DNA from: JBMNPT01 sp050943735 | GTDB taxonomy: Bacteria > Bacillota > Clostridia > Oscillospirales > RGIG577 | DNA: 64,000 bases | NCBI GenBank assembly: GCA_050943735.1 | Contig: JBMNPT010000010.1 | Span: 1-64,000, forward strand | Direction of reading: 5' to 3' | Part shown: piece by piece, positions 7,940-16,981 of the stretch | Layout of the letters: each line of letters starts with the position of its first letter | Position numbering within the stretch: position 1 is the first letter of the stretch | Translations under genes and position numbers: made by a program | Notes under the pieces: model-generated | Told to the model about the DNA's origin: nothing | The model's database searches: none | What the model saw: the letters and a program-made list of their open reading frames with translations, nothing else

Positions 7940-9173
7940 ACGGGATTATTTAATGATGCTGGTATCCTTCATCATTGCCATTGGTCTGTGGGGCATTGCC
8001 ATGAATGAGGAAAACCCTGATGTAACCAGTTATCGGCCCAATGTTCCGGTGGAATTGGTGGAAACAGGCTATGGTCCCAGCAATGTGGGACTGGAAGTGC
8101 TGGAGGGCCAGGATCAGACGGTACGGGTTGCACTGACAGGCAAGTGGAGATATCTCAGCGGAGGTTACAAAGGTCCTCTGGAAGCCAAAGTGGATCTCAC
8201 AGGAATTACCGAGGCGGGTACCTATGAATTGCCTGTGGAAGTGGATCTGGGTGAAACCACCACCATCAAAGCACGCACTGAGCCAGCGACTGTTTCGGTA
8301 ACGCTGGATTGGATGGAAACGGTCACATTGCCCGTCAAAGTGGAAGTGGTGGGTACTTCTCAGCAAAACCTGGTGTTGAGTCAAATTTCCGCCAGCCCAG
8401 GTACCATTTCAGTGACAGGGCCTAAATCACAGTTGGAAAATCTCAGCCATTTGAGCGTAGTGGTGGATGTGAGCAGTGTCAGCGATGACGCGGTGCTAAC
8501 TTTGCCAGTGAGTCTGATTAACAAATCCGGTGAGATTGTAGAAAATCCCCACATTACATTGGAGCAGACCAATGTGCGGGTAACCATTCCGGTGCATAAA
8601 TCCAAGAGTGTAACGGTACAGGCGCCCACCACAGGGTCGCTTCCCGAGGGCTATTGGTTGAAGGAGATCAAAGTAGCTCCTTCTTCGGTACTGATTGTAG
8701 GCAGCGAAGAAGTTTTGGCGGGAATTGATTCCATTGAATGTGTGGCAGTGGATTTGTCCAATATCCGGCAGGATACTACGGTGGAAAGAGCGCTTCGTTT
8801 GCCCGATGGTGTGCAGTGTTTGTCGGAAGACACCATTTGTGATGTAACTGTTGTGGTAGAAGCTGGGGAAGAAAAAACACTGGAAGTAAAAAATCTGGAA
8901 ACTATAGGTGTACCAGATGGGTATACGGCTCAGGTGACTACACAGGCTCTGCAGATTCAATTATATGGACCGCCCTCTCAATTGGATGAGATATCAGCAG
9001 AAGATGTGCGGGCACAGGTGGATCTCAGTTATGTGGATGTGGAACAGCTGACGGGAGAGCCCCTGACGGTACCAGTGAAATTGACACTGCAAAATCAGCA
9101 GGATGTGAAAATTCAGGGCAGTTATACAGTGGAAGTGACACTCACTCCCGAAGAGCCGGAACAACAGGAATAA
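7923..9173 (+). CDS. cdaR: YbbR-repeat protein, CdaA regulator CdaR
   Basis: 416 residues. A basic N-terminus and one transmembrane helix (about residues 10-27, LMMLVSFIIAIGLWGIAM) are followed by four YbbR-type beta repeats exposed outside the membrane, for example around VELVETGYGPSNVGLEV and VKVEVVGTSQQNLVLSQ. CdaR binds CdaA and tunes c-di-AMP synthesis. The start at 7923 has GGAGGGG in front and lies within the end of cdaA. In Bacillus the third gene of this operon is glmM; here glmM is 40 kb away, after ruvB. Confidence 0.92.
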   Translation: MKKKNKRDYLMMLVSFIIAIGLWGIAMNEENPDVTSYRPNVPVELVETGYGPSNVGLEVLEGQDQTVRVALTGKWRYLSGGYKGPLEAKVDLTGITEAGTYELPVEVDLGETTTIKARTEPATVSVTLDWMETVTLPVKVEVVGTSQQNLVLSQISASPGTISVTGPKSQLENLSHLSVVVDVSSVSDDAVLTLPVSLINKSGEIVENPHITLEQTNVRVTIPVHKSKSVTVQAPTTGSLPEGYWLKEIKVAPSSVLIVGSEEVLAGIDSIECVAVDLSNIRQDTTVERALRLPDGVQCLSEDTICDVTVVVEAGEEKTLEVKNLETIGVPDGYTAQVTTQALQIQLYGPPSQLDEISAEDVRAQVDLSYVDVEQLTGEPLTVPVKLTLQNQQDVKIQGSYTVEVTLTPEEPEQQE

Positions 9174-9179
9174 GACAGA

Positions 9180-9218
9180 AACAGAATCTGAAAAATTTTA
9201 TATTTTTCAGATTCTGTT
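9180..9218 (+). terminator. Long hairpin after cdaR
   Basis: A 17-bp perfect stem (9180-9196 with 9202-9218, AACAGAATCTGAAAAAT and its complement) with a 5-nt loop. Only a weak T tract (GTTTG) follows, so termination is probable but not certain. Confidence 0.65.
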
Positions 9219-9233
9219 GTTTGAGGGGATCAT

Positions 9234-10811
9234 ATGAGTATTGTGGTACAAAATCTCAGATTGCCGTTGGAGGCTCGGGATGAGGATGCAGTGGCACAGG
9301 CGCAGAAACGTCTGAAACAAAAGGCGAAGGGCTATGTGCTGAAAAAGGCGGTAGACTGCCGCCGCAGGGAAATTACCTTTGTGTACAGCGTGGCTTTTGA
9401 CGGCCTGCCCGAGGAGGAAAAATGGGTGGCCCGATTGGCGGATCCGGATGTGACGGTGAAAAGCAGCCAGCCATTGGAACTCCATCCGGGGGATCAGGCC
9501 ATGGATGGCAGACCGGTGATTTGCGGCTTTGGTCCGGCGGGGATGTTTGCGGCATTGCTGTTGGCACGTCATGGGTATCGTCCATTGGTTTTTGAAGGTG
9601 GAAGTCAGGTGGAGCAGCGGGTGCAAAAAATTACCCGTTATTGGGAAACTGGTGAATTGGACCCGGAGTGCAATGTGCAGTTTGGGGAAGGAGGAGCAGG
9701 AACCTTTTCCGATGGGAAGCTGACCACCCGCATTGGGGATAGCCGGTGCCGGTGGGTGCTGGAAGAACTGCATCGGTTTGGCGCTCCGGAGGAAATTCTC
9801 TATCTGGCAAAACCCCACATCGGTACTGACCATCTGCGCAGCGTGGTGCGTAGCATCCGTCAGGAGATTCAACGTTTGGGGGGCGAGATTCACTTTGACG
9901 ATCGGGTGGAGGAAATTTTACTCCGAAACGGAAGAGCGGTTGGAGTGCGTACTGCCAAGAGCGGAACGGTGGAAGAGGGACCGGTGGTGTTGGCCATTGG
10001 TCACAGTGCCCGCAGCACCTATGAAATGCTGCTGCAAAAGGGTTTTGCCATACAGCCTAAACCTTTTTCAGTAGGGGTGCGCACCGAGCATTTGCAGCGG
10101 GAAATGGACCGCATGGTGTATGGCCGGTATGCCGGACACCCCAATTTGCGGCCGGCGGAATATCAGCTGTCCCATCGGGTGGGACAGAGAGCCTGCTACA
10201 GCTTTTGCATGTGCCCGGGCGGAACGGTGGTGGCTGCCGCTTCGGAGACGGGGAGCATTTGCGTCAATGGAATGAGTGAATTTGCCCGGGATGGGGTGAA
10301 TTGCAACAGCGCTATTGTAGCCTCTGTGGAGCCGGAGGATTTCCCCGGCAATCATCCCCTGCGGGGTATGTATTTTCAGCGGGAGCTGGAAAAAGCCGCC
10401 TGGATGCTGGGGAAAGGCGGAGCTCCTATCCAGCGGCTGGGAGATTTTCGAGATGGACATGCCGCAAACGCTCTGGGAAAAGTAAAGCCCAGTTATACAG
10501 GCAAAACCACCGCTGGGGATCTCAGCGGACTGTTTCCTTCCCAGGTGCGGGAACTGCTGTTACAAGGATTTGCCCGGTTTGACAGCCGATTGAAGGGATT
10601 TTCTCAAGGAGATACGTTGCTCACTGCGGTGGAAACCCGAACGTCCGCTCCGGTGCGGATTTCCAGAGGGGAAGATCTGCAGAGCACAGCGGTGGAAAAC
10701 GTCTACCCATGCGGGGAAGGATGCGGATATGCGGGCGGTATTATGAGCGCGGCGGTGGATGGGATCCGTGTGGCAAGTCAAATCATCAGCCGGTACGCGC
10801 CCCTGGTGTGA
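9234..10811 (+). CDS. FAD-dependent dehydrogenase-like protein (COG2509 type)
   Basis: 525 residues. After an N-terminal alpha/beta region of ~85 residues (MSIVVQNLRLPLEARDED) comes a dinucleotide-binding fold GFGPAGMFAALLLARHG with FEGG at the end of beta-2, then GEGGAGTFSDGKL and a C-terminal PCGEGCGYAGGIMSAAVDG typical of FAD proteins. This is a widespread family of uncharacterised flavoproteins in anaerobes; the substrate is unknown. The start follows GAGGGG. It stands downstream of the cdaR hairpin and 55 bases before the patatin gene. Confidence 0.85.
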   Translation: MSIVVQNLRLPLEARDEDAVAQAQKRLKQKAKGYVLKKAVDCRRREITFVYSVAFDGLPEEEKWVARLADPDVTVKSSQPLELHPGDQAMDGRPVICGFGPAGMFAALLLARHGYRPLVFEGGSQVEQRVQKITRYWETGELDPECNVQFGEGGAGTFSDGKLTTRIGDSRCRWVLEELHRFGAPEEILYLAKPHIGTDHLRSVVRSIRQEIQRLGGEIHFDDRVEEILLRNGRAVGVRTAKSGTVEEGPVVLAIGHSARSTYEMLLQKGFAIQPKPFSVGVRTEHLQREMDRMVYGRYAGHPNLRPAEYQLSHRVGQRACYSFCMCPGGTVVAAASETGSICVNGMSEFARDGVNCNSAIVASVEPEDFPGNHPLRGMYFQRELEKAAWMLGKGGAPIQRLGDFRDGHAANALGKVKPSYTGKTTAGDLSGLFPSQVRELLLQGFARFDSRLKGFSQGDTLLTAVETRTSAPVRISRGEDLQSTAVENVYPCGEGCGYAGGIMSAAVDGIRVASQIISRYAPLV

Positions 10812-10866
10812 ACCCTCCTCCCTTCCGGTCAATATACTACGGTATCAGACATTGGGAGGGGATACC

Positions 10867-11646
10867 ATGAAAATCGGCCTGGCCTTGTCCGGTGGAGAGG
10901 GCATGGCATGTTATATTGGTGTACTGCGCATCCTGCGACGCGCAAATATAGAATTTGATATGATTTCCGGCGTCAGTACCGGTGCGGTGGTGGCGGCGTT
11001 GTGGGCGGCTGGCTATACGGCAGAGGAACTGGAGTGTCGTTTGCAATATGGCAGAGAAAAATCTCCCCACCCGTTGGCACAGCGGTTGTCAGAAGAGCAT
11101 CTGGCTGGGCAGATGGCCCAGTTGCTGGAAGAGAAAAACATCTATCAAATGGAGCAGTTTCCCATACCAGTAGCCATTCCGGCGGTGGATTTGTCCACTG
11201 GGAAAACGGTGTATTTTGTCAGCCGAAAAGAGTCGCTGCTGGACAGCCAGGAGGCCATTTTCCGGCAGGATGTGGAGGTGGCCAGAGCGGTGCGGGCATC
11301 TTTGTCCTGTCCGGTAGCCCTGCCTCCCATTCCCATACAGGGGATGCAGTTGGTGGATGGTGGACTTCGGGAAGCCATGCCGGTGACGGTACTCAAAACC
11401 ATGGGAGCTGACCGGGTGTTGGCGTTGCGAACTCGCGCTGGTGAGCCTGGCAAAGTATGGGGCCCGGTGCAGGCTGCGGCACGTTCTCTGGAAATTGTGG
11501 GACGGCTGCAGCAGGGAGAACGATATGCGGATTATGTGCTGGAGGTAGTTCCTCCGGCGGATGAAAGGTGGGCTCGCGGCGTGCGGGCAGGAGAAGTACA
11601 GGCGGAACAGGTTCTGCCGGACATTGAAAAAGCCCTGTATGAATAG
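10867..11646 (+). CDS. Patatin-like phospholipase
   Basis: 259 residues. The patatin core is visible: a glycine-rich oxyanion stretch LALSGGEGMA at the N-terminus, the nucleophile motif GVSTGAVVAA (GxSxG, Ser near residue 43) and the partner Asp in VDGGLRE. Family members are Ser-Asp dyad lipid acyl hydrolases, and no signal peptide is seen, so it is probably cytoplasmic or membrane-associated. The ATG at 10867 follows GGGAGGGG. The preceding in-frame ATG at 10759 lies inside the flavoprotein gene and is not used. It is followed 14 bases later by the RseC-like gene. Confidence 0.88.
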   Translation: MKIGLALSGGEGMACYIGVLRILRRANIEFDMISGVSTGAVVAALWAAGYTAEELECRLQYGREKSPHPLAQRLSEEHLAGQMAQLLEEKNIYQMEQFPIPVAIPAVDLSTGKTVYFVSRKESLLDSQEAIFRQDVEVARAVRASLSCPVALPPIPIQGMQLVDGGLREAMPVTVLKTMGADRVLALRTRAGEPGKVWGPVQAAARSLEIVGRLQQGERYADYVLEVVPPADERWARGVRAGEVQAEQVLPDIEKALYE

Positions 11647-11660
11647 GGCGGGGAGGAATT

Positions 11661-12068
11661 ATGGAACAGACTGCAAAAGTGATTGGAATTGAAGGAAGCC
11701 GGGCTCGCATCATGGTGGTGCGGAAATCGGCCTGCGGGCATGACTGCAGCAAGTGCGGAGGAGCCTGCGGAAAGGAAACACCCCTCATTGCCTATGCGGA
11801 AAACCCGTTGGGCGCTCAGGTGGGGGATTTTGTGGAAATTCACACCCGGGATGGGGAATTGCTGCGCAATGCGGCGGTGACATATATGGTCCCCATCGTG
11901 GTGTTTTTGGTGGGTTTTGTGGCTGCTTATTTGGGGGGAATGCCTCAGGGGACTTCTGCTTTGATCGGAGGCTTGGCTTTTGTGCTGGCCATTGCGGGAG
12001 TGATTGTATATGACAGAAAGGTGGCTCGATTTGCGGCTTTGCCGGTGATTCAGCGGATTATACGATAA
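11661..12068 (+). CDS. SoxR-reducing system RseC family protein
   Basis: 135 residues. An N-terminal cysteine cluster in the pattern of RseC/MucC (KSACGHDCSKCGGACGK) is followed by a small beta domain and two transmembrane helices (about residues 75-95 and 98-118). In other bacteria the family works with the Rnf complex or in envelope-stress signalling. No rnf genes are nearby here, so the role is open. The gene sits 14 bases after the patatin gene and ends at a bidirectional terminator. Confidence 0.85.
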   Translation: MEQTAKVIGIEGSRARIMVVRKSACGHDCSKCGGACGKETPLIAYAENPLGAQVGDFVEIHTRDGELLRNAAVTYMVPIVVFLVGFVAAYLGGMPQGTSALIGGLAFVLAIAGVIVYDRKVARFAALPVIQRIIR

Positions 12069-12076
12069 TATAAAAG

Positions 12077-12107
12077 ACGCCGGAGAGAAAACTCTCCGGC
12101 GTTTTTT
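12077..12107. terminator. Bidirectional terminator between convergent genes
   Basis: Stem ACGCCGGAGAG / CTCTCCGGCGT with a 4-nt loop, T6 on the plus side and an A-run on the other side. It serves the RseC-like gene and the convergent MATE gene. Confidence 0.88.
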
Positions 12108-13479
12108 ATGTGGTATGTTTGGCCTGCTCCAAACGATCGATTTCCCGCATCTCACGCCAGGCAAAAAACAGAGAGAGCAGGAAAGCAGCACAGTCCGCTA
12201 CCGGGCCGGCGTACATGACGCCGTCGATGCCCAAAAACATGGGAAAAATCACAATTAGGGGCAGCAGCAAGATGACCTGTCGGGTGAGGGAGAGAAAAAT
12301 TCCCTTGTAGGCTTTGCCGATGGAAGTGAAAAACTGAGAGGTAATAGGCTGTACACCATTGGCAAAGGCCATAAGCATATAGATGCGGAAATATCGTTCG
12401 GCGAAATGGAAATAGGCTTCGCTGCCCTCGCCGAACAGGCCGATGATCTGCCGGGGCAGCAGTTGGAAGCAGAGCCAGCCCACTGTAAAAATGCACAAAG
12501 CGGCTCTGATGGCCAGCCAGTAGGTCTTTTTGACCCGGGGATACAGTTGGGCGCCGTAGTTATACCCCACAATGGGCTGACATCCCTGGGAAATACCGAT
12601 GCCAAAAGCCATACAGACCATATTGACTTTGGCGATGATCCCCGCCACTGCCAGCGGAATATCCTGTCCGTAATCGGACAGAGCGCCATAATGGGTCAAT
12701 ATATTGTTCATGGTGATCTGCACGATCATCATGGCGATCTGGTTGAAAAATCCGGTGGCACCCAGAGAGACAATGGCTCCCACCAGGGCCAGGCGCAGAC
12801 GGAAATGCTGAGGCTGCAATTGAATGGTGCGGAACTGGAAGAGATAGGCGCCGGCCAGCAGACAGGAGAGAATTTGACCGATCACAGTGGCGATGGCAGC
12901 TCCAGCAATTCCCCAGAAGTGAATGAAAATGGGGTCCAGAATGGTGTTGAGAATCGCACCTGCCAGCACACAGAACATGGAATATTTGGGGCTGCCGTCT
13001 GAGCGGATGAGATTGGAAAAGCCATTGCCGAAAATGAGGAAGGGAAATCCCAGTGATGTGATGCCGGTATAGATCACCGCGTTTTCGTAGGCGTCTGGGG
13101 TGGCTCCGAAGAAAAGCAGCAGCGGGTGTAGAAAGGTTCGGCTGATCACACAGAGGGCAATGCCGGACAGCACCAGCATGGAAATGGCATTGCCGGCAAT
13201 GTTGGCGGCTCGCTGGGTATCTCCCCGGCCCATGCTCAGATTGAAATTGGCCGCACCGCCAATGCCAAACAGCAGGCTGAGTGCGGTACACATAAAGGTG
13301 AGAGGGAAGGCGATGTTGGTGGCGGCATTTCCCAAAAGCCCCACTCCCTGTCCGATGAATAGCTGGTCCACCATGTTGTATAGCGCATTGACCAAAATGG
13401 CAATGATGCTGGGGAGGGCATAATTGAACAGCAATTTGCCTTCAGACTGGTTGGCCAGCCGATTTGCGCTCTTTGACAT
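12106..13479 (-). CDS. MATE family efflux transporter
   Basis: 457 residues with about twelve hydrophobic segments. Recognisable MATE features include LLFNYALPSIIAILVNALYNMVDQ at the N-terminus, the repeated internal architecture and SQGCQPIVGYNYGA in the second half. These pumps export cationic drugs or metabolites using Na+ or H+ gradients; the substrate cannot be told. The start is set by AAGGAAGTGAG upstream on the minus strand, under its own promoter (13510-13537). It is transcribed against its left neighbour and diverges from the DUF5685 gene. Confidence 0.93.
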   Translation of the reverse strand: MSKSANRLANQSEGKLLFNYALPSIIAILVNALYNMVDQLFIGQGVGLLGNAATNIAFPLTFMCTALSLLFGIGGAANFNLSMGRGDTQRAANIAGNAISMLVLSGIALCVISRTFLHPLLLFFGATPDAYENAVIYTGITSLGFPFLIFGNGFSNLIRSDGSPKYSMFCVLAGAILNTILDPIFIHFWGIAGAAIATVIGQILSCLLAGAYLFQFRTIQLQPQHFRLRLALVGAIVSLGATGFFNQIAMMIVQITMNNILTHYGALSDYGQDIPLAVAGIIAKVNMVCMAFGIGISQGCQPIVGYNYGAQLYPRVKKTYWLAIRAALCIFTVGWLCFQLLPRQIIGLFGEGSEAYFHFAERYFRIYMLMAFANGVQPITSQFFTSIGKAYKGIFLSLTRQVILLLPLIVIFPMFLGIDGVMYAGPVADCAAFLLSLFFAWREMREIDRLEQAKHTT

Positions 13480-13509
13480 GATCTCACTTCCTTTTCGTGC
13501 TCTATTTTT

Positions 13510-13537
13510 ATTATAAAACCTGGAGCGGGAAAGTCAA
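13510..13537 (-). promoter_or_regulatory. Promoter of the MATE gene
   Basis: Read on the minus strand: -35 TTGACT (13532-13537), 16-bp spacer, -10 TATAAT (13510-13515). Confidence 0.75.
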
Positions 13538-13628
13538 CGCACCCATGAATGAGCAGGGTGCTATGAGGGTGAAAGGGACAGCATTTGGAAGAAAAAACAA
13601 GAAATCAGCGAAATTTACAATTTGTTCA

Positions 13629-13657
13629 TTGCAACCAGACGGGTTTTACGGTATGAT
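13629..13657 (+). promoter_or_regulatory. Promoter of the DUF5685 gene
   Basis: -35 TTGCAA (13629-13634), 17-bp spacer, -10 TATGAT (13652-13657). Confidence 0.65.
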
Positions 13658-13688
13658 AGTGGAGATAAATGAGATGGGGGGTAAGGGT

Positions 13689-14582
13689 TTGTTCGGTTAC
13701 GTCACCCCTTATAAAGGCGAGCTGAAAGTTCGGGAATTTGAGGAATACCGCGGTGTGTATTGCGGACTCTGCAAAACCATTGGCAAACAATATGGCCAGT
13801 TGCCCCGGATGTTTTTGAGCTATGACTATGTGTTTTTGAGCCTGCTTTTGCAGGCGGCGGGGCAAAATCAAGACAATGAATTAAAACCCTGCCGCTGTAT
13901 GCTGCATCCCACACAGAAACGGCTCATCTGCTGTCAGAATAATAGTCTGCTGTATGTGAGCGGAGTCAGCGTACTGTTGCTCTACCACAAGGCACAGGAC
14001 AATATACAGGATGGGAAATGGCACAAACGCCTGCTCTATCGAGGGCTGCGGCTGTTGCTCACTCCTGCCTACCGCAAGGCAAAAAAAGCGCATCCGCAGG
14101 TGGAAGAAGCGGTGCTTCACAGCATTGAGCGTTTGAATCAGGTGGAGAGGGCCCGCAGCGACAATATGGATGAAGCGGCGGATACCTTTGCGGAACTGAT
14201 GGAAGCGGTGGTGACCAGCGGTTTGGAAGAGGGAACCCAGCGCCGGGTGGCGGGTGAACTGGCCCGGCATCTGGGACGGTGGATTTACCTGATGGACGCG
14301 CTGACCGATTTGGAGGAAGATGTGGAGCAGGGAAGTTACAATCCGCTGTTCTATCGTTTTGCCTACCAGGAGCAGGAGGGTGTGGCGGCGTTTCGCCAGC
14401 GCATTGCTTCCACGGTGGATTTTACATTGGTGCAGTCGCTCAGTTCCATGTTGATGGCATGGCAGCTGCTGCCCCATTGCCGCTTAAGCGGCATTTTGGA
14501 AAATATTATATGTCTGGGGCTCCGGGCAAAACAGCAGGAGCTCATTGGCAAAGAAGGAGAAGAAACGGATGGATCCTTATAA
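13689..14582 (+). CDS. DUF5685 family protein
   Basis: 297 residues from a TTG start. I chose 13689 because a G6 run lies seven bases upstream and because family members typically begin (M)FGYVTPYK-ELKVREFE. An ATG at 13674 would add five odd residues. The conserved YRGVYCGLCKTIGKQYG, CRCMLHPTQKR, a DNIQDGKWHKR stretch and DALTDLEEDVEQGSYNP resemble a metal-binding, isoprenoid-synthase-like helical fold, but no function is established. It overlaps the J-domain gene by 14 bases, so the two products may work together. Confidence 0.8.
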   Translation: MFGYVTPYKGELKVREFEEYRGVYCGLCKTIGKQYGQLPRMFLSYDYVFLSLLLQAAGQNQDNELKPCRCMLHPTQKRLICCQNNSLLYVSGVSVLLLYHKAQDNIQDGKWHKRLLYRGLRLLLTPAYRKAKKAHPQVEEAVLHSIERLNQVERARSDNMDEAADTFAELMEAVVTSGLEEGTQRRVAGELARHLGRWIYLMDALTDLEEDVEQGSYNPLFYRFAYQEQEGVAAFRQRIASTVDFTLVQSLSSMLMAWQLLPHCRLSGILENIICLGLRAKQQELIGKEGEETDGSL

Positions 14583-15195
14583 AGTATTGGGCATTAACCA
14601 GAACGCCACGGATGAAGAGGTGAAACAGGCCTATCGCACCCTGGCCAGAAAGTATCACCCGGATAAGTATATTGACAATCCGCTGGCGGATCTGGCCCAG
14701 GAAAAGATGAAGGAAATCAACGAGGCTTATGATACCATCGTCAAACAGCGGGAAAACAGCGGTTATCAGGGTGGCCAGAGCTACGGTGGTCAACAGAGCT
14801 ATGGTGGACAGCAGAGTTACGGTGGTTACGGCGGACAGGCCGGCGGCAATCAGCAGGCCATGTATGCCCGTACCCGTCAGTTCATCGCCATGGGCAATGT
14901 GGCCCAGGCGGAAGTGATCCTCAACAGCATTCCTAACCGGGATGCGGAATGGTATTACCTGCGGGGCAGCATTGATTACCGGCGGGGCTGGTATGACCAG
15001 GCCCAGCGGAATTTCCAGCGGGCCTGTGAAATGAATCCTGGCAATCGGGAATATCAGCAGGCACTGGCTTCCATGAGCAATCGGGGCAATGTATACCGCA
15101 ATGCCGGCGGAGATTACATGGGGGGCGGATGCACCACCTGCGATTGCTGTACGGCTTATTGCCTGGCGGATTTGTGCTGCAATATGGGTTGCTGA
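14569..15195 (+). CDS. J-domain protein with Gly/Gln-rich linker and Cys-rich tail
   Basis: 208 residues. Residues 1-65 are a J domain (DPYKVLGINQNATDEEV, then YHPDKY with the HPD tripeptide), so it should stimulate a DnaK-type Hsp70. A linker of repeated GGQQSYGGQ units (about 66-95) follows, then two TPR-like helices pairs (about 100-170), and a terminal cysteine cluster (CTTCDCCTAYC, DLCC, GC). It lacks the DnaJ zinc domain, so it is a specialised co-chaperone. The ATG at 14569 has AAGGAG upstream; the earlier ATG at 14545 is less well placed. Confidence 0.9.
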   Translation: MDPYKVLGINQNATDEEVKQAYRTLARKYHPDKYIDNPLADLAQEKMKEINEAYDTIVKQRENSGYQGGQSYGGQQSYGGQQSYGGYGGQAGGNQQAMYARTRQFIAMGNVAQAEVILNSIPNRDAEWYYLRGSIDYRRGWYDQAQRNFQRACEMNPGNREYQQALASMSNRGNVYRNAGGDYMGGGCTTCDCCTAYCLADLCCNMGC

Positions 15196-15215
15196 ACAGG
15201 CGAGGAGATGACTGA

Positions 15216-15722
15216 ATGAACAAAAGTTCTGAGGTGGCCACAGGCGGTGTGCTCACCGCGCTGGCAGTGGTCATCATGACTCTTTCCAATGTGTTCACTA
15301 CCCTTTCCTATACGTTGGCCATAGCGGCGGGATTGTGCGTGATGGTGGCGTTGGTGGAATTGGGGCGCCGGGGTGCCTGGTTGGTATTTGCCGCCTCTGC
15401 CATATTGGCGGGAATTTTGGTGGCTTCCAAGGAAAATGTGGTCCTGTATGTGGGGCTGTTTGGCTATTATCCCATTCTGAAAAGTATGATTGAGAAAATA
15501 GACCGTCCCCGACTGGAATGGGGCATCAAATTGCTGGTGGCCAATGGAGCGTTTGCGGCGATGGCAGCAGTGTTGTGGTATGTCTTGCGGATTCCCATGG
15601 AGGGCGGTATATATTTTGCAGTACTGCTATGGCTGCTGGCCAATGGATGTCTGGTGCTGTATGATAAAGTGTTAGCATTGGCAACCCAGCAGTATATCCA
15701 TCGATTCAAAAAAAGAGGATGA
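15216..15722 (+). CDS. Multi-pass membrane protein of unknown function
   Basis: 168 residues with about five hydrophobic segments (around 10-30, 33-50, 55-70, 105-125, 130-150). The N-terminus TGGVLTALAVVIMTLSN and compact size resemble substrate-binding (S) components of ECF transporters, but no diagnostic motif is present, so this is only a suggestion. It follows the J-domain gene by 20 bases with a GGCGAGGAG site and probably shares its transcript. Confidence 0.6.
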   Translation: MNKSSEVATGGVLTALAVVIMTLSNVFTTLSYTLAIAAGLCVMVALVELGRRGAWLVFAASAILAGILVASKENVVLYVGLFGYYPILKSMIEKIDRPRLEWGIKLLVANGAFAAMAAVLWYVLRIPMEGGIYFAVLLWLLANGCLVLYDKVLALATQQYIHRFKKRG

Positions 15723-15738
15723 AATTACAATCTTGTTG

Positions 15739-15767
15739 TTTTCAAATTCACTAAAATGTGGTATAAT
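15739..15767 (+). promoter_or_regulatory. Promoter of the yicC operon
   Basis: -10 TATAAT (15762-15767) with -35 TTTTCA (15739-15744) at 17 bp. Confidence 0.65.
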
Positions 15768-15826
15768 AACAAGATATGATAACATGGGTTTTGTACGTGC
15801 AAAGCCCTGGAAATGGTGGTAGAAAC

Positions 15827-16705
15827 ATGATTAAAAGCATGACGGGTTATGGAAGAGCCCAGCAGAAACTGGACGGAAAAACCTATCTGGTGGAGGTCAA
15901 ATCAGTCAACCACCGGTATTTTGACTTTGCCTGCCGCACTCCGCGGAGTTATGGCTTTGTGGAGGACAAGCTGAAATCCGCTTGTCAGGCTCGGATCAGC
16001 CGGGGCAAGGTGGATGTGTTTGTCACAGTGGCGGCGGAAGAGGTCGCCGATGTGGAAGTACAGGTCAATGCCCCGGTCCTGGAAAGCTATCTGGCAGCCC
16101 TGCGGGAGATTCGCGATCGGTATGGATTGGCTGACGATATTACAGTGATGCAGGTGGCACGTCTCACCGATGTGCTCCAGCAGGAAAAAAAGGAAGAGGA
16201 TCAGCAGCAGGTGACGGACAATGTGCTGACCGTTTTGGAAGAAGCCCTGGGAGATTTTTTGCAGATGCGTGAAAACGAAGGGCGCAACCTGTATGAAGAT
16301 CTGGTACAGCGGGGACATACGCTGGAAGAACTGCGCAGTCAGGTGGAAGAGCTGGCGCCCCAGGTGGAAGCCGAGTATGCTCAGCGGCTGGAAGCCCGTA
16401 TGACTGAAATTTTGGGCACTGCGGATTACGACCGGCAGCGGCTGCTCACCGAGGTGGCGGTTTTTGCGGATAAGGTGTCCATCACCGAGGAACTGGTGCG
16501 GCTCAAGAGTCACATTCAGGAATATTATAAGCTGCTGGAGCAGGAAGGTCCTGTGGGCCGTAAATTGGATTTCCTCATTCAGGAGATGAATCGGGAATCC
16601 AATACCATTGGTTCCAAATGCAATTTTGCGGAGATCACCAAACGGGTGGTGGACCTGAAGAGTGAATTGGAAAAGATAAGAGAACAGATTCAGAACATCG
16701 AATAG
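15827..16705 (+). CDS. yicC: YicC family endoribonuclease-like protein
   Basis: 292 residues. The start MIKSMTGYGRAQ is the family signature, so the ATG at 15827 is preferred over the upstream frame opening at 15776. The C-terminal DUF1732 portion contains KLDFLIQEMNRESNTIGSK, also diagnostic. YicC proteins act as RNases or RNase adaptors on RNA in several bacteria. It opens the run yicC-remA-gmk-rpoZ-priA that is conserved across Firmicutes, and remA follows after 12 bases. Confidence 0.93.
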   Translation: MIKSMTGYGRAQQKLDGKTYLVEVKSVNHRYFDFACRTPRSYGFVEDKLKSACQARISRGKVDVFVTVAAEEVADVEVQVNAPVLESYLAALREIRDRYGLADDITVMQVARLTDVLQQEKKEEDQQQVTDNVLTVLEEALGDFLQMRENEGRNLYEDLVQRGHTLEELRSQVEELAPQVEAEYAQRLEARMTEILGTADYDRQRLLTEVAVFADKVSITEELVRLKSHIQEYYKLLEQEGPVGRKLDFLIQEMNRESNTIGSKCNFAEITKRVVDLKSELEKIREQIQNIE

Positions 16706-16717
16706 GAGGAATGCGGA

Positions 16718-16981
16718 ATGAAGCTCATCAACATCGGTTTTGGCAACATGGTTTCCGCCAACCGGCTCATTGCCATTGTCAGTCCCGAATCCGCCCCCAT
16801 TAAGCGGATCATTCAGGAGGCAAGAGACCGGGGAATGCTCATCGATGCCACCTATGGACGGCGGACCCGTGCTGTGATTATTGCCGACAGCGATCATGTG
16901 ATCTTGTCCGCAGTACAGCCTGAAACGGTGGCGCACCGTCTGGATGATATGGAGGATGATGAGGAGAATGACATTGAATAA
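16718..16981 (+). CDS. remA: RemA family regulator (DUF370)
   Basis: 87 residues. MKLINIGFGNMVSANRL and the central APIKRI and TYGRRTRAVII are conserved in RemA, a DNA-binding protein that controls matrix and osmoprotection genes in Bacillus. An acidic tail (DDMEDDEENDIE) ends the protein. The ribosome site TAGGAGG is strong. It overlaps gmk by 14 bases. Confidence 0.93.
   Translation: MKLINIGFGNMVSANRLIAIVSPESAPIKRIIQEARDRGMLIDATYGRRTRAVIIADSDHVILSAVQPETVAHRLDDMEDDEENDIE

Noticed and set aside
14761..14840. Short tandem units in the J-domain gene as a repeat element
   Set aside because: They encode the GGQQSYGG linker in frame and are part of the protein.
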